A stretch of 64,000 nt of DNA from Leguminivora glycinivorella (GCF_023078275.1 NC_062990.1:12601549-12665548), one strand, 5' to 3'; counted from the stretch's first letter, positions 32,435 to 45,062 are shown. Translations and numbers: made by a program. The notes: generated by a model from the letters alone, not told the origin.

Positions 32435-35400
32435 TAGTCTAGAGCCAATTTGGCCACAAGTCGTCTCCTTCACGATTTTCGTCGACATCTCTTCTAAATA
32501 CCTAAAACAGGTATGGATATGTTCCTCGTTCTCTCCAGATTACGAATCGACCTGTTTTAGTTTAAGGAGGGGGGGACGGGTCGAGAAAAAGGGGGGGAAA
32601 GATGACGACCGACCATCATAGATATTTATTCACATCTCGAGTCCTATGGCACCAATCTGTTCGTGCGATGTGTCATTTGAAAGCTTATTAAACCTACTTT
32701 AATTGTTTTCCAATAACTATGCTCATAAAAGTAACCGTTTAGGAAATATTTGAAAATATATGTTTTTTTATCGCGCATGAATTGCACAAGTACTAGTAAA
32801 AAATGCGTCTAACTCAATAAACAATAACTTTACCGCAATTGATGTTATTATAAAATTTTCGCGTCTATTCATGTTCTTTCTAAAAATATAAGTTTCATTG
32901 GTATATGATAATATATAACCAAATAATTAAGAATTTTGTTTGGCAGGGTTATCCTCCAGGTCGCATAAACGGGCGCTGACCGTAGTAAAGTATTCAATAT
33001 TTTTGAGGTCTTATTTTACGGATCCATATGTGAGAGGTATCGTTTGAAAGATAATTAAACCTACTATAATTGTTTACACATAACTATAGTATTAAAAGTA
33101 GCTGTTTACATAATATTTGAAAATATGTGTTTTTTATCGAGCATGAATCGCACAAGTACTGGTAAAAAATGCTTCTAAGTCAATAAACAATAACGTTACC
33201 GCAATTGATGTTATTATAAAATTTACGCGACTATTCATGAGCTTTCTAAAAATATAAGTTTTATTGGTAAGTGATAATATAACCATTAAATTACGAATTT
33301 TGTTTCGTAGTGGTCACTCCGCTGGTCGCATAAAAATGAGCGCTGACCGTAGTAAAGTATTCAATATTTTTAAGTTCTTATTTTACGGATCCATATGTAA
33401 GAGGTATCATTTGAAAGAAAATTAAACCTACTATAATTATTTTTGAATAACTATAGTTATAAAGGTAGCTGTTTACAAAATATTTGAAAACATGAGTTTT
33501 TTTTTCGAGCACGAGTTGCACATATACAGATAAAAAATGCTTCTAACTTAATAAACCATAACTTTACCGCAATTAATGTTATTATAAAATTTACGCGAAA
33601 TTTCATGCGCTTTCTAAAAATATAAGTTTTATTGGTGTATGATAATATATGACCAAGTAATTACGAATTTGGTTTAGCAGGTGTCACTGCGCCCTGTCAC
33701 GATATTGGGTGCTGACTGACGTCGCCAAATTTTCTACGTTACTCAGATCCTATTTTACTGATAAATTTGTGAGAGGTATCATTTGAAAGCATATTATGCG
33801 TACTATCTTTATTTCTAATATTTCAAGTCGAAACTGTAGAAGTTTACAAAATATTTGATTAGTAATATGTGTATTTTACTGTGCATGAATAGCATTGGCA
33901 TTGATAAGACACGCTTCTAGCTCAATAAATTATAGTTTTCCGCAATTGAAATAATAACAAAATAAACGGAAAATGTACGACTTACACAAAAAATAAGTTT
34001 GGTTTGTATTGCATAAACAATTTATTTGAATTTGTTCAGCTCACCTACTGCGCACCATCATATAAATGGATGTCCACCGTCGTTGCCTTTTTTCATGATT
34101 TTTCAGATTTTATTTCACTAATCGTATATTCATAATAAATATAATCTATCACGTATCGAATTTACTTATATACTTAATTGATCAGTAAAATAAAATCTGT
34201 AAAATGATGAAGAAATTAAGGCAACGGCGGGGGACATCCGTTTATATGACGATTGACCGTGCGCAGTGGGTATGGTGGACAAATTAACATTAATTGTTTA
34301 AGCAAATCTAACAAAACTCATTTTTTGTAAAGGCCATACATTTTGCGGTTCATTTCGTTATTATATCAATTGCGGAAAAATATAATTTATTGAGCTAGAA
34401 GCATGTTTCACTCGTATCAGTGCGAATGCTATTCATATACAGTAAAAATACACATATTGTCAAATATTTTGTAAACTTCTACAATTACGACTAAAATTAT
34501 TAAAAAGTAACGATAGTACGCATAATATGCTTTCAAATGATACCTCTCACAAATTGATCGCTAAAATAGGATCTGAGAAATACATAAAATTAGGCGACGG
34601 TTAGCACCTATTTACGTCACGGGGGTGCAGTGACACCTGCTTAACCAAATTCGTAATTACTTGGTTGTATAATATCATACATCAATAAAACTTATATTTT
34701 TAGAAAGCATATGAAATGTCCTGTAAATCTTATCATAACATTATTTGCGGTAAAGTTATTGTTTATTGGTCATGCACCAAGATACAATCTTAAAAATTAT
34801 GAAAACGGCAACGAAAATGGTCATCCATGTATATGACGGTGCGCAGTGAGTATGATGGATAAATTAACATTAATTCTTTATGCAATACTGACAAAACTTA
34901 TTATTTGAAAAGGTCATACATTTCGCCGTTTATTTTGTTATTATATCAATTGCGGAAAAAATATAATTCATTGAGCTAGAAGCATGTTTTACTCACATCG
35001 GTTCCAATGCATATTTTCAAATATTTTGTTAGCTATACTACAGTTACAACTAAAATTATTGAGAACCAATGATAGTACGCATAATATGCTTTCAAAAGAT
35101 TCCTGTTAAATAAAATAGTATCTGAAAAATATAGAAAATTTGGCGACGGTCAGCATCCATACGTGGCCGGGCGCTGTGGCCCCTACTTAACCATATTTGT
35201 AATTACTTGGTTATATAATATCATACACCAATAAAACTTATGTTATTAGAAAGCACACGAAATTCCGCGTAAATCTTATACTAACATCAATTCCGGAAAG
35301 TTGTTGTTTATTGATTAAGAAGCCTTTTTTACCGGTAGGTACTTGTGCGACTCATGGTCTATAAAACACATATTTTCAAATATTTTCTAAACAGCTACCT

Positions 35401-36047
35401 TTATGATTATAGTTATTTATAAAAAAATATAGTAGGTTTAATTAGCTTTGACACGATACCTCTCGCATATGGATCCGTAAAATAGGACCTCAAAAATATT
35501 GAATACTTTACTACGGTCAGCGCCCATTTCTGCGACCGGGCAGAGTGACTCCTGCTAAACCAAATTCGTAATTACATGGTTATATATTATCATATACCAA
35601 TGAAACTTATATTTTTAGAAAGAGCATGAATAGACGCGAAAATTTTATAATAACATCAATTGCGGTAAAGTTATTGTTTATTGAGTTAGACGCATTTTTT
35701 CTAGTACTTGTGCAATTAATGCGCGATAAAAAAACACATATTTTCAAATATTTCGTAAACGGTTACTTTTATGAGTATAGTTATTTAAAAACAATTAAAG
35801 TAGGTTTAATAAGCTTTCAAACGACACCTTGCACGAACAGATTGGTGCCATAGGACTCGAGATGTGAATAAATATCTATGATGGTCGGCCGCCATCTTTC
35901 TCCCCCTTTTTCTCAACCCGTCCCCCCTCCTTAAACTAAAACAGGTCAATTCGTAATCTGGAGATAACGAGGAACACATCCATACCTGTTTTAGGTATTT
36001 AGAAGAGATGTCGACGACTTTTTGTAAAAGAGGTCGTTTGGTCCCTG
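32435..36047. mobile_element. 3.6 kb foldback element inserted in the LINE
   Basis: The ends are inverted: 'cgtcgacatctcttctaaat' at 32480 against 'atttagaagagatgtcgacg' at 35997, continuing for about 1.7 kb each side. The left arm has four tandem units of about 368 bp, shown by the landmark TC(A/G)TTTGAAAG at 32671, 33040, 33407 and 33779; the right arm carries the mirror series with one irregular spacing. The centre (34110-34195) is unique AT-rich DNA. Flanks carry a 7-bp target duplication ACTACTT (32428-32434 and 36048-36054); removing the insert restores the LINE reading frame. No transposase. The arms differ from each other more than those of the palindromes at 22515 and 46988. Confidence 0.85.
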
Positions 36048-37545
36048 ACTACTTATCCAGTCTAGTGCTTTACCCCTAATGCCATATTTATAACATTTCT
36101 CAAGAAGACGTTGGTGTGAGACAAAGTCAAAAGCTTTGCTCATGTCAAAGAAAATGGCACACACTGGTTGTCTCTTATCGATTTCGTCAGTTATTTTTTT
36201 TAGTAAAGTGAATGCAGCGAGTACAGTACTTTTCCCTTTCTGAAAACCATTTTGTTCTTTATTTATTATTCCATATTTGTCACAAAAAGTAGTGATTCTA
36301 TAATGCATAATTTTTTCAAATATTTTCGATAGAATAGGGACCAAAGTAATGGGTCGGTAATTATTTAAGTTTTCCTTTTTACCCTTCTTATACAATGGCT
36401 TTACAATAGACATCTTAAGTTTATCAGGAAAAGTGCCACTTGTAAAAGAAAGATTTATCAGAAAACTTAAGACCGGTGCAATTAATGACGCACAGTCCTT
36501 AACAACCTTGGTAGATATTTCATCATATCCTACAGCACTAGTAGAATTTAATGATTTAATTGTTTTAGTTACCTCATAGTCATCGCACGCATATAAGAAC
36601 ATAGTTTTGTTATGTGACGAGATATTACCCAGGCTATGTTGTTTAGTGTTGTATTCGTTACTAGTTAAGTTAGTATAATACTCATTAAAGACGTCTGCTA
36701 TTTCTTTAGGCTCAGTAATTTCTTTGTCCTCTTTTACAATCTTGTCTAAATGATTCGGTTTAAAATTGCAATACGCCTTATTTTTTACTAGATTCCATGC
36801 AGCCTTACATTTATTCGTCGCTTTACCTAGGTAAGATTGATTTTGTCTTTTTTGCGAGTTATTTATACATGCTCTAAGAATTTTGGAATATTTAAGGTAC
36901 GACAGTTTTGCCTGGGGAGTTTTTGTTTTATAGTATTGGAAACGTAATTTCCGTTTTGTTATGCTAGCTTTTTTTATTCCTTTTGTAATCCAGCTAGTTT
37001 TTATTTTTTTACCAATTACTGTTCTATTAAGCGGGAAACAAAGTCCGTAAAAAAATGACAAAGTATTATGAAACTCATTAAAAGCGCTATTTAAATCAGA
37101 TTGGGAGTATACGTTTCCCCAATGTATTGATTTCAGACAATCACGAAATTTGTTGATATTATCTGGCCCGAAATCTCTCTTCATTATAAACCATTTTTCT
37201 TGGTGTTGAGGCGTGCCTTTACTTTGGATTTTAAAACTGAGTGTCTGGCCTGTATTGTGGTCTGAGAGACCTAATTCGTGCACCATTACTACAGCATCAG
37301 GAATGTTGCTGATAATGTGATCAATGCAGGTTTTTTGCCTGGTAGGTATTGTGACATGTAGATGGTAATTAAAATTTAAAACAATATTTTTCAGTTCACG
37401 TGAATCTTTGGAGTCAATTAGAGTATTTATATTGAAGTCTCCTGTCAAAATTATTTTATGTGAGAAACGATTATGTAATTTATGTAAAAGTTCCTCCAGT
37501 TTAAGTACAGTAAGGTTCAGTTCATTGACTGTGAGAGATGTTTTT
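36048..37545 (-). pseudogene. Jockey/CR1-type LINE, endonuclease and N-terminal half of reverse transcriptase
   Basis: This is the 5' part of the LINE continued at 31426-32434. The frame begins upstream of residue 1 of the 37448 start: codons back to about 37540 read VLKLEELLHKLHN and then the endonuclease motif TGDFNIN. Further endonuclease residues are IDHIIS (42-47) and LSDHN (61-65). RT signatures follow: NYRPITLVPILSKIFEK (near 365) and FFDMSKAFD (near 435). True LINE coding stops at WISS; the last residues up to 35991 are read from the foldback insert. The N-terminal third of the endonuclease and any ORF1 are missing, a typical 5' truncation. Confidence 0.9.
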
Positions 37546-37549
37546 TAAG

Positions 37550-39354
37550 GTCATCTTTTGCATGCCGTTTGTTTTACCCATTTACACCCTAATAATTCAT
37601 GAAGGCGTTCATAGCTACATTAATCGCAACAACATTTAATAACGGATAACCCACAAAAACGAGTTGGCAGTTCCGTTTTATACGTAAATTTATTTAATTA
37701 GCAATAACAGGTGGAAAGGTGTGGCTAAAGCCTTATTCGAAATGTCTGACATCACCTTTATGTTTGTTTTTAACGGAAATTGTACTCTATTATTTAGAGG
37801 AATTAAGTTTATATGAGCGCTCGTCATAGACTAGACGAGGTGTGTTTGTTGTTTGCAATTTGAAAATGGAATGGTATTTCTCGTTTGACATTAAATTTTG
37901 ATATTAGAATCATAGACATAAAAAAAAATATAGACGGAAGTTTTAAAGGAGGATCCAAATAACCTTATGTCATCCTGCAAACTCTCCATACACTCGAGCA
38001 TACCATATACTGAAAGAGACAGATATAGCTAATCTACTTGATCTTCCATCAGTACTGGGTGTACCGATTATTCTCTCCACTTTATTAAAATTATAAGCGC
38101 GTTTGGTGACCAACTGTCTAGCAATAGTAGCAATCATAGTCGTAATGGAAAAGTGTTGCCATAACGACGTCACATACCCGTTGAGTGGTTGACTGTTTGC
38201 AATTTGAAAATTGAGTGGGATTTCTTGTTTGACATTAAAGTTTGTCAGTAGAACACTATGGCAGAGCATAGGTACATCGCTGACACTTTAGAAAGGTCAT
38301 ATCTCGTTTTACGTATGTTTTTAACGTTTTATTTATGTTCGAATAAGATGCAATCTCGCGATAGTTATCATACTAAATAGTTGGTTACTCACTGCAGTTA
38401 GTTTTCCGCTATGCAACATGAAATCTATGTTCTATATGATATGGTTTATTTTTGACAGTAATTCGAGGCACATTTAGATTACTGTCACTTTCCAACGATT
38501 TGCCGTCGAGGTTTTGGTTACGGTCTAAAAACCTACACGACGCTCATAGTAACTACTTAAATGGGCTTAATTTTATGTGAATGGAAAAAGTCCGCAAATC
38601 TCGACAAGCAATGTCTCTTAAGGAATTTCTGACACTAGAAAAAAAAGCGGCAAATTTTAAAGTCCTCAAAGAAAATTTGAAGTTCGCGCCTTTTTCTAGT
38701 GACAAACTTTTTTGTCCGGCTATATCTGGGTAACTGTATTCGAACGTGTTTAAAAATACTGGCCGAAAATAAAAGGTCTCCGAACGTTGAGAAAAATAAA
38801 CTCGTCTATGGTTCAAGAACACTAGAAGCAAAAAAGTTGAATGTCAAAGGAACGCGGGAAAATGAGTTTCCCGCGCTTTTTAAAGTCATTGTCATCCGGA
38901 TGCGACCTATAATTAAGAAAAACAATCATAAAGTTTTCAATTTTATTGTGTGAATTGTAAAGTTGATTATTGTGTGCACTTTATACCTTTAAATGTTACG
39001 GGTTGAGGTTTTTTGCCTTAATCATAGATTACGGTCGTGAGATTTTAGTTGTGTTAGACGCTCATTAGTTTAATAAGTTATGATAGGTATTTTATTAAAC
39101 AAAGCTTACTCGTAGTATATTGGTTATGTGGAACGTGGCGAAAACAGAAATTTTTAAGGGACAACATCATACTAAATACATTTTGGAAGCCGAAAACCAC
39201 TGTTAACTGTCAAGACTGTGTCAAAATCTTGTAAACTATTAGGCTGGAGCTACACTCACGTACGGACCCAATGGTTAATTTTTTTAAAAAAAATAGATAC
39301 ATATCGCATAAAAATATACAAATACTTTGCTGAGTGTCTACTGTCAAGTTTGTA
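37550..39354. other. 1.8 kb without a supported gene; one direct repeat pair
   Basis: 'gtttgcaatttgaaaat' plus 'tttgacattaaa' occurs at 37850-37920 and again at 38185-38250, suggesting an old local duplication. A short hairpin GCGGGAAAATGAGTTTCCCGC lies near 38856. The open frames at 37970, 38553 (minus), 38699 and 39218 (plus) have no known motif. Confidence 0.4.
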
Positions 39355-39535
39355 TACTATCCATACTAATATTATAAATGGGAAAGTGTGTGTATGTTTG
39401 TTTCTCCGTCTTTCACGGCAAAACGAAGCGACGAATTCACGTTTTTAGGTGGAGATAGTTGAGGGATGGAGAGTGATATAGGCTACTTTTTGTCTCTTTC
39501 TGACGCAAGCGAAGCCGCGGGCAAAAGCTAGTACC
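39355..39535 (-). repeat. Dispersed repeat, TTTTGCCCGCGGCTTCGCTC family
   Basis: Inverted copy running from 'ctatccatactaatattata' to 'gccgcgggcaaaagctagt', with all internal blocks present. Confidence 0.8.
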
Positions 39536-39840
39536 AGTAGTACCTTATACATTAAAAAAAAAAACGTGGATTGAAACAGAAATAGAAAAAGGTTGACATT
39601 GACAGTTTTTTTTTCTTAATTTGCGTATCTATGGCGATATACATAACGGTTAAATAAAAAGTGGTATCATGAGTATCATGACTTATCGTGAAGATTAATA
39701 ATTTCCTAGTAATTAATGCGTTTATTGCACCTGAGAGAGGAAATGTGTCATTAAATCTTTACACATTCTTTCTAGTATGTTCTCAGTAGCAACTTTGTAA
39801 CACCTTGTATTTTACGATTTGATGGAATGACGATAACAGA

Positions 39841-40160
39841 GAAGCGCTGGTGGCATAGCGGTAAGAGCGTGAGACTTTCAATCCGGAGGTCGCGGGTTCA
39901 AACCTCGGCTCGTCGCAAAGAGTTTTTCGAAACTTATGTGCGAAATACATGATATTTTGTCGCTTTTCGGTAAAGGAAAAAGTCGTGAGGAAACCGGACT
40001 AATCCCAATAAGGCTTGTTACCCTTTGGGTTGGAAGGTTAGATTGCAGTCGCTTTCGTAAAAACTAGTGCTTACGCCAAATCTTAGGATTAGTTGTCAAA
40101 GCGGAACCCAGGTTCCCATGAGCCATGGCAAATACCGGGAGGAGGATAACGATGAACTGA
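39841..40160 (+). mobile_element. tRNA-derived SINE (second full copy)
   Basis: Head 'gaagcgctggtggcatagcg' with GTAAGAGCGTG (A box) and 'gtcgcgggttcaaacctcgg' (B box), body 'gtcgtgaggaaaccggacta' and 'ttgtcaaagcggaacccagg', tail 'gggaggaggataacgatgaa'. The clearer B box makes it the better reference for the family. Open frames crossing it are not genes. Confidence 0.85.
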
Positions 40161-40304
40161 CGATAATTTGCTTTTTAACCGACTTAAAAAAAAATGTACA
40201 CTGGGCGTTTAGACCTGATTTTTTTCTAAAGTCTGGGCTTTTATGCTGAGTGTAAGCTTTGTACAATGGAATGCACATTAGGCGGCCAGAGGTTAATGTT
40301 CATC

Positions 40305-40467
40305 CATACTTAATATTATAAATGGGAAAGTGTGTCTGTTTGTTTGTCCGTCAACGAAGCGACGAGTTGACGTGATTTTTTAAGTGGAGATAGTTAAGAA
40401 TGGAAAGTGACATAGGCAATTTTTTGTCTCTTTCTAACGCGAGCGAAGCCGCGGGCAAAAGCTAGTA
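40305..40467 (-). repeat. Dispersed repeat, TTTTGCCCGCGGCTTCGCTC family
   Basis: Inverted copy from 'ccatacttaatattataaat' to 'gccgcgggcaaaagctagta', with a short deletion inside the 'gtccgtc...aacgaagcg' part. Confidence 0.8.
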
Positions 40468-40469
40468 TT

Positions 40470-41125
40470 TCTATAAAATTATGACTCGTGAATCTCCTCC
40501 CTCCCTCTATGTTATTGCATGTCTGCTATCTTATAGTCACACGTTCTTCATTTTTGTTAAAAAAAACTGTAAAGAGCAAAAAAAAAAACATGAAATAAAT
40601 TGTGTGTTTATTGCAGCTCTATTTAATTTGATTGGTCAATTAATCCCAATGTTTTTGCAAGATGGTAGTTAGCTGTTGCACAATTATAGTTTTGATTTGA
40701 TCATTTGCTGACTGTCAAGATTCACTCAGTTTCCGGTAGCTGAGCATAGAGCCGTGACTTTCTTTTTTTAAGACTACGGTCTTATTACATTTGGGCACTA
40801 CATAGTTTTTGAAAGCAAATCGTTTGAAATGTGAATTTGTATTTATTTTAACAAATATCTAGAAATATTGTATTCATTAATACGAATAAAGCCTTTTTTT
40901 CTCAGGTGTTCCTTCCTTTTTTTATCGCAGTTTCATTCACGAAACCTCTTTCTGCCACTATACTCTGGCCCTACTTCTTTGTCAGTAGGTAGATAATGGC
41001 GGCAAATTTTATATAAATATAGGCGTGAAGGATTGTGCTCCCATAGACAGCTCGCGCCCTTTTCTACTGACAATTTAGATTTGTTTCAGTGTAATAACAA
41101 AGCAAATTTCATCATATTTTGAAAT
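40470..41125. other. No recognisable feature
   Basis: AT-rich DNA. The plus-strand frame at 40481-40672 has no known motif. Confidence 0.4.
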
Positions 41126-41127
41126 GT

Positions 41128-41260
41128 ATAAAAATTTACACCTCCGTCAGGATTCGAACCTGCGACGTTCGGCTTTGCCGGCGCTGTCTCTATGACCAAC
41201 TTTTTACCTTTAATTAAAAAAAAATGTAGTATGGTATCGCTCGCAGACGTTTCTGCAGGA
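41128..41260 (-). mobile_element. tRNA-like module in a repeat ending GCAGACGTTTCTGC
   Basis: The minus strand carries 'gcaggttcgaatcctgacgg' (a T-arm) followed by AGG and TGTAAATTTTTATAC; the D-arm side is degenerate, so no functional tRNA. To the right, 'tcgctcgcagacgtttctgc' closes the element. The same order, AAAATTTAC then tRNA-like on the minus strand then GCAGACGTTTCTGC, is seen in the composite at 56249-57242. Confidence 0.5.
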
Positions 41261-41264
41261 TAAA

Positions 41265-41690
41265 AAACAAATTTACATGAGTGAGGTGAATAAAAGTATT
41301 AAGAGAGCGTTGTCTTTAATATTGTTATGACCTTAATATCGCGTTTCAAACCACAATAAAAAACATGATATGCATACCATGCAGTTGCCAAATGTGAGGC
41401 CCAACCTCATGGCAGCGAACCTTCATTTTGGTAATAAAAGTTTATATGAAAACGTTACCACATCCCTTTGTGAGGTCAACATTCGTTATGGCTCTGTGAA
41501 GTTTGAAAGGAACCTTTTTAGAGGACTTGTTTGATAGTTTGTGTAACACGAGATTATCAGAAAGTTTTAACACTGTATTCAGTTCAGTTAAATTGCAGCT
41601 GTTGTGTATTCCAAGTTACTTTAAGTTAAAAACCTAGACCAAGTCCGTTCAGTTCTTACAAGAAAATCGAATGATTTCGGACTAAAACTC
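41265..41690. other. No recognisable feature
   Basis: Mixed-composition spacer leading to the dinucleotide repeat. Confidence 0.4.
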
Positions 41691-41692
41691 GG

Positions 41693-41694
<2 letters not shown>

Positions 41695-41763
<69 letters not shown>
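41695..41763. repeat. (AC)n microsatellite
   Basis: An uninterrupted AC run of about 34 units; a minus-strand open frame of CVCV residues across it is an artefact. Confidence 0.95.
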
Positions 41764-41767
<4 letters not shown>

Positions 41768-42124
41768 ATGTAGACGTAAAAACATTAAAAAAAAACATGA
41801 TATGCATGTCATGTCATGTTTTTATCTTAAGATTTAAATAAAACATACTTTTTAAAGACATGTAATATATTAAATATTATATGACATTATTAGATCCATT
41901 TCCGGCGATCTTCTTCATAGACAATCTTTTTACTTTCTTTTGTTGTCTACTTCTGTAGATAATATTATGTTCGTAACTAAGTACTAAAATAAATTTTAGA
42001 GCCACGCCCAGCGCCAAGGTCAATTTGGCGAGCCCTAATATCGTGTGATGACATGGCATGCGCAACGTTATCTATGATGGGTGTGCTGAAAATTGTGTAA
42101 AATTATACTGATGAACTCCCATTA

Positions 42125-42395
42125 AAGTAAGGATGTGGAAAAACCGTGAAAGATTAAACCAGTGCTATGCTAATATAAAGTGGAGATGGGCTGGGCACAT
42201 TGCCAGGATGGACCATAGTCGCTGGGCGAGACGAACTATGGTGTTTAAGCCCGCTGACACCCGCGGTCGTGGCAAGCCGCCCCTTAGATGGAGAGATGAC
42301 ATCTGCCAACTAGCTGGCGATAACTGGATGCTACAGATGGATCGCGATAAGAGGAGGCCTATGTCCGAAGACGGGCGATAGATAGATAGATGCTA
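42125..42395 (+). pseudogene. RTE-like LINE, C-terminal end and (GATA)n tail
   Basis: Encodes the last ~80 residues of an RTE-type reverse transcriptase polyprotein: KWRWAGHIARMDHSRWARRT, then ADTRGRGKPPLRWRDDI and a final W..MDRDKRR stretch. All are the conserved 'WAGHVARM...GRP..RW.DDI' C-terminus of this LINE type. The stop codon is followed directly by GATAGATAGATAGAT, the usual short tandem tail. Everything upstream is lost, a strong 5' truncation. The frame is intact. Confidence 0.85.
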
Positions 42396-42696
42396 ATATA
42401 AAACATACTTATTGAAGAACGTGTAACAGTTTTTGAGGTCTGTAAAATGTAATAGATTGCCGCCGTGAGTGTGTAGATGCTAGGTTGTAATGTAAGTATG
42501 GCCTGTTGGGCAGAAGGAACAAAGCATTTACAATTTGATTTAGTTCTCTCTTCATTTGTAATAGCAATGGTTGATGCTTACTTTCGTTGGCTGATTAACA
42601 AGCCATGAAATCACTGACAGGAAAACGAGGCACATACATATCCTGCATTTACGCATGCATTGTACACTGTTTTAAAATCCGTTAGAGTTTTTGTGT

Positions 42697-42925
42697 AAAC
42701 ATACATACATACATATAATCACGCCTGTGTCCCATAAAGGGGTAGACAGAGCACATGAACTACTAAGCTTCAGTGCCACTCTTGGCAAAAAGGGGTTGAA
42801 AGAAATCCAAATTGTGACATTGCAGTGACAGGTTGCCAGACTTGCCAGATTCTCGCCTACGCCAGAATTTAACCCATATCCCACAGTCGACTTCTGCGAC
42901 ACCACACGGGGTTGTGTCAAACGTA
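42697..42925 (-). mobile_element. LINE-like 3' end, (CATA)n-tail family
   Basis: Runs from 'aaacatacatacatacatat' and 'aatcacgcctgtgtcccata' to 'catatcccacagtcgacttc'. Copies at 54836 and 57803 and fragments at 2117 and 24800. On the minus strand it is probably a 3' UTR; the open frames within it are not conserved between copies. Confidence 0.7.
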
Positions 42926-42929
42926 CAAC

Positions 42930-43730
42930 ATCTTAATCATGTTCTTCATCTGCTTGAAATACATTTATAAATATGTAACTTAAAAATTAAAAGTTTTACG
43001 TTATCTTTAGAAAGAACTCAAATCTCTACCATTTCAATATTTTAATACCCTAAAAAGGAAGCTTCAATAAAACGATATTGTAACATTATTATTGATTACC
43101 TAATAGACACCCTCAAATGTCTCGACTTGACACCCTTTGTTTACAATGTCCGGAAGTGACGTCACGCAGGTGCAACGCAGCTGCGGGCTACAGAAGGCCG
43201 CGAATTAAAACAATAATTGTCTATGGACGCAAAGGTCGGCCATGTTTTAAGAAAGGTGACTGCATGATGTGGAATAATAATCGCGTTCTCGTTTACTTTA
43301 ATACTTTAGGTAGTTGTCATGCTTTAGCAGTCGAATAGCCTATATCCATGCAAGTGCTGTTTATGTTAATACCATAAATATACTTAAATTACTTATTAGG
43401 TTTTTGACCAAAATTAAAGTCGTTTAAAATAGATCATATTATTTTCATACAGATTTTATAAATGTACTACCTACCTACTCATAATGTTGTGTTCCTGCCG
43501 GTGAGTAAGGTTGCTAGAGCTCAATTAGGGTGCGGTGTGCTAGTGACCGAAGGACCTACGGAACTAATTTGTTCCGTCTATTGTACTTTGAGTCGTCGGT
43601 AGCCCAATCGCTCCTTGGAACTTGTACATTCTTTTTTGCTGTGTATACATGCTTACTTACATGATGTACCATCTGTCCTATCAAACAGCATAAGAACCAT
43701 TGTACATTTTTACTAAATTCTTTATCATTT
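42930..43730. other. No supported gene
   Basis: AT-rich. A plus-strand frame at 43117-43338 is more GC-rich at its start ('gacgtcacgcaggtgcaacg') but has no recognisable motif. Confidence 0.35.
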
Positions 43731-43734
43731 CCCT

Positions 43735-43865
43735 TCTCTGCTTACACGCTGGAAGGCAATGGCTTGGACCCTGTGAGACAGGATACACTTGTGACCGGCC
43801 AAGCGTAACTCCGGACAACACAAAACTACCAACTGTTCTTATAACCAAGGAAACAAGTAAATATT
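43735..43865 (+). repeat. Dispersed repeat, CTGTGAGACAGGATACACTTG family (copy 1)
   Basis: Shares 'gcttacacgctggaaggcaa', 'ctgtgagacaggatacactt' and 'taccaactgttct' with the copy at 44228. Its class is unknown to me. Confidence 0.65.
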
Positions 43866-43895
43866 ACCATAGAATAATTACACAGACCTCAATCC

Positions 43896-44027
43896 CCTTG
43901 ACAGAAATTACGCGCCATGTTGTGAAATTTCATTAGAACGATTTTCTTCACTCTACACTGAACTGTGAACCCATACATCAGAATAACAGCGTCCTCCTGA
44001 CAATAGTTATATATTTCTGCTCAGGCT
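43896..44027. mobile_element. MITE, CCTGACCAGAAATATATGAC family (copy 3)
   Basis: 'gcgccatgttgtgaaatttc', 'ccatacatcagaataacagc' and 'cctcctgacaatagttatat' match 19323-19463. Its right end TCAGGCT is intact, the left end is eroded. Confidence 0.7.
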
Positions 44028-44227
44028 TTTAGTAAACTAGTAGCTAGCTCCATCGTAGGCCATATCTTTGCTTCGGTTAGTCTATGGCCATGATTAAAAG
44101 AAAAAAAGTCGCCATCTAGCGGTGAGTAGCAGAATTATCAGTACTACTGCTCACCATTAGATTTAAGTTAGATGTCACGTAGCGACGGAAATAGTGTGTT
44201 TCTCAATAATTTATATTACTATTTATT

Positions 44228-44355
44228 GTCCTACTTACACGCTGCAAGGTGATGGCTTGGATCCTGTGAGACAGGATACACTTGCCGTGGCCGGCGAAGC
44301 GTGACTCCGGACCGGACACCACAGAAGTAGTACCAACTGTTCTTTTAAACAAACC
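44228..44355 (+). repeat. Dispersed repeat, CTGTGAGACAGGATACACTTG family (copy 2)
   Basis: Longer version of 43735-43865 with the added segment 'ccgtggccggcgaagcgtga'. The two copies and the MITE between them lie in the same orientation within 620 bp. Confidence 0.65.
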
Positions 44356-44479
44356 AGTCACTCAGAGCCCTCTATCGTGTTTTTGACGTTTTAGATCATG
44401 ATTCATGAATCGATAGCGTAGAAGACCCGACAAAATGAGTGCAACACCTGTCTGACTAATAAGCAAGGATGATTTATAT

Positions 44480-44660
44480 AGCTTTTGCCCGCGGCTTCGC
44501 TCGCGTTAGAAAGAGGCAAAAAGTAGCCTATGTCACTCTCCATCCTTCAACTATCTCCACTTAAAAAATCACGTCAATTCGTCGATCCGTTTTGCCGTGA
44601 AAGACGGACAAACAAACAGACACACACACTTTCCCATTTATAATATTATTATGGATTAGT
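44480..44660 (+). repeat. Dispersed repeat, TTTTGCCCGCGGCTTCGCTC family
   Basis: Near-consensus copy: 'cttttgcccgcggcttcgct' through 'tttcccatttataatattat', followed by a small ATGGATTAGT duplication. Confidence 0.85.
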
Positions 44661-44923
44661 ATGGATTAGTATGACAAATTGAAATCAAATGAAATTTATC
44701 AACCTATTAAATACTATCACACACACTGATGATGCCTACAATTTTTTTTTTTCAAAATGTGTATTGACATGATATCATGATATTAAAATAAAGAAATATG
44801 TCATTTGTTCTTATAAAAAATAAAAACACTTGAAAATATCTGGGAAAATATGATTTTTGCCACTTCCAGGCTACGAAACAGCGCATTTAGTTTTATGCCT
44901 AATAGGGTCCTTACATTTCAGAG

Positions 44924-45062
44924 GTACCTCAACCAACTGGAACCTTTGGCCGAGATAACCATGTCAAAATGACAAGCAGTAGGAGATTTCTTACAATCTG
45001 ATTTATAACGTCACTATGACATAGTTCTACAGTGGCCTAGGGTTCCAATTGGTTGACTGTAC
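44924..45062. mobile_element. MITE with GTAC(CT/AGT)CAACCAA ends
   Basis: 'gtacctcaaccaactggaac' complements 'ttccaattggttgactgtac', with CTTTGGCC / GGCCTAGG inside. 139 bp, non-coding. Ends resemble those of 4718-4820 only in the GTACAGTCA terminus. Confidence 0.65.

Noticed and set aside
41621..41812. Open frame rich in CVCV
   Set aside because: Translation of the (AC)n microsatellite.
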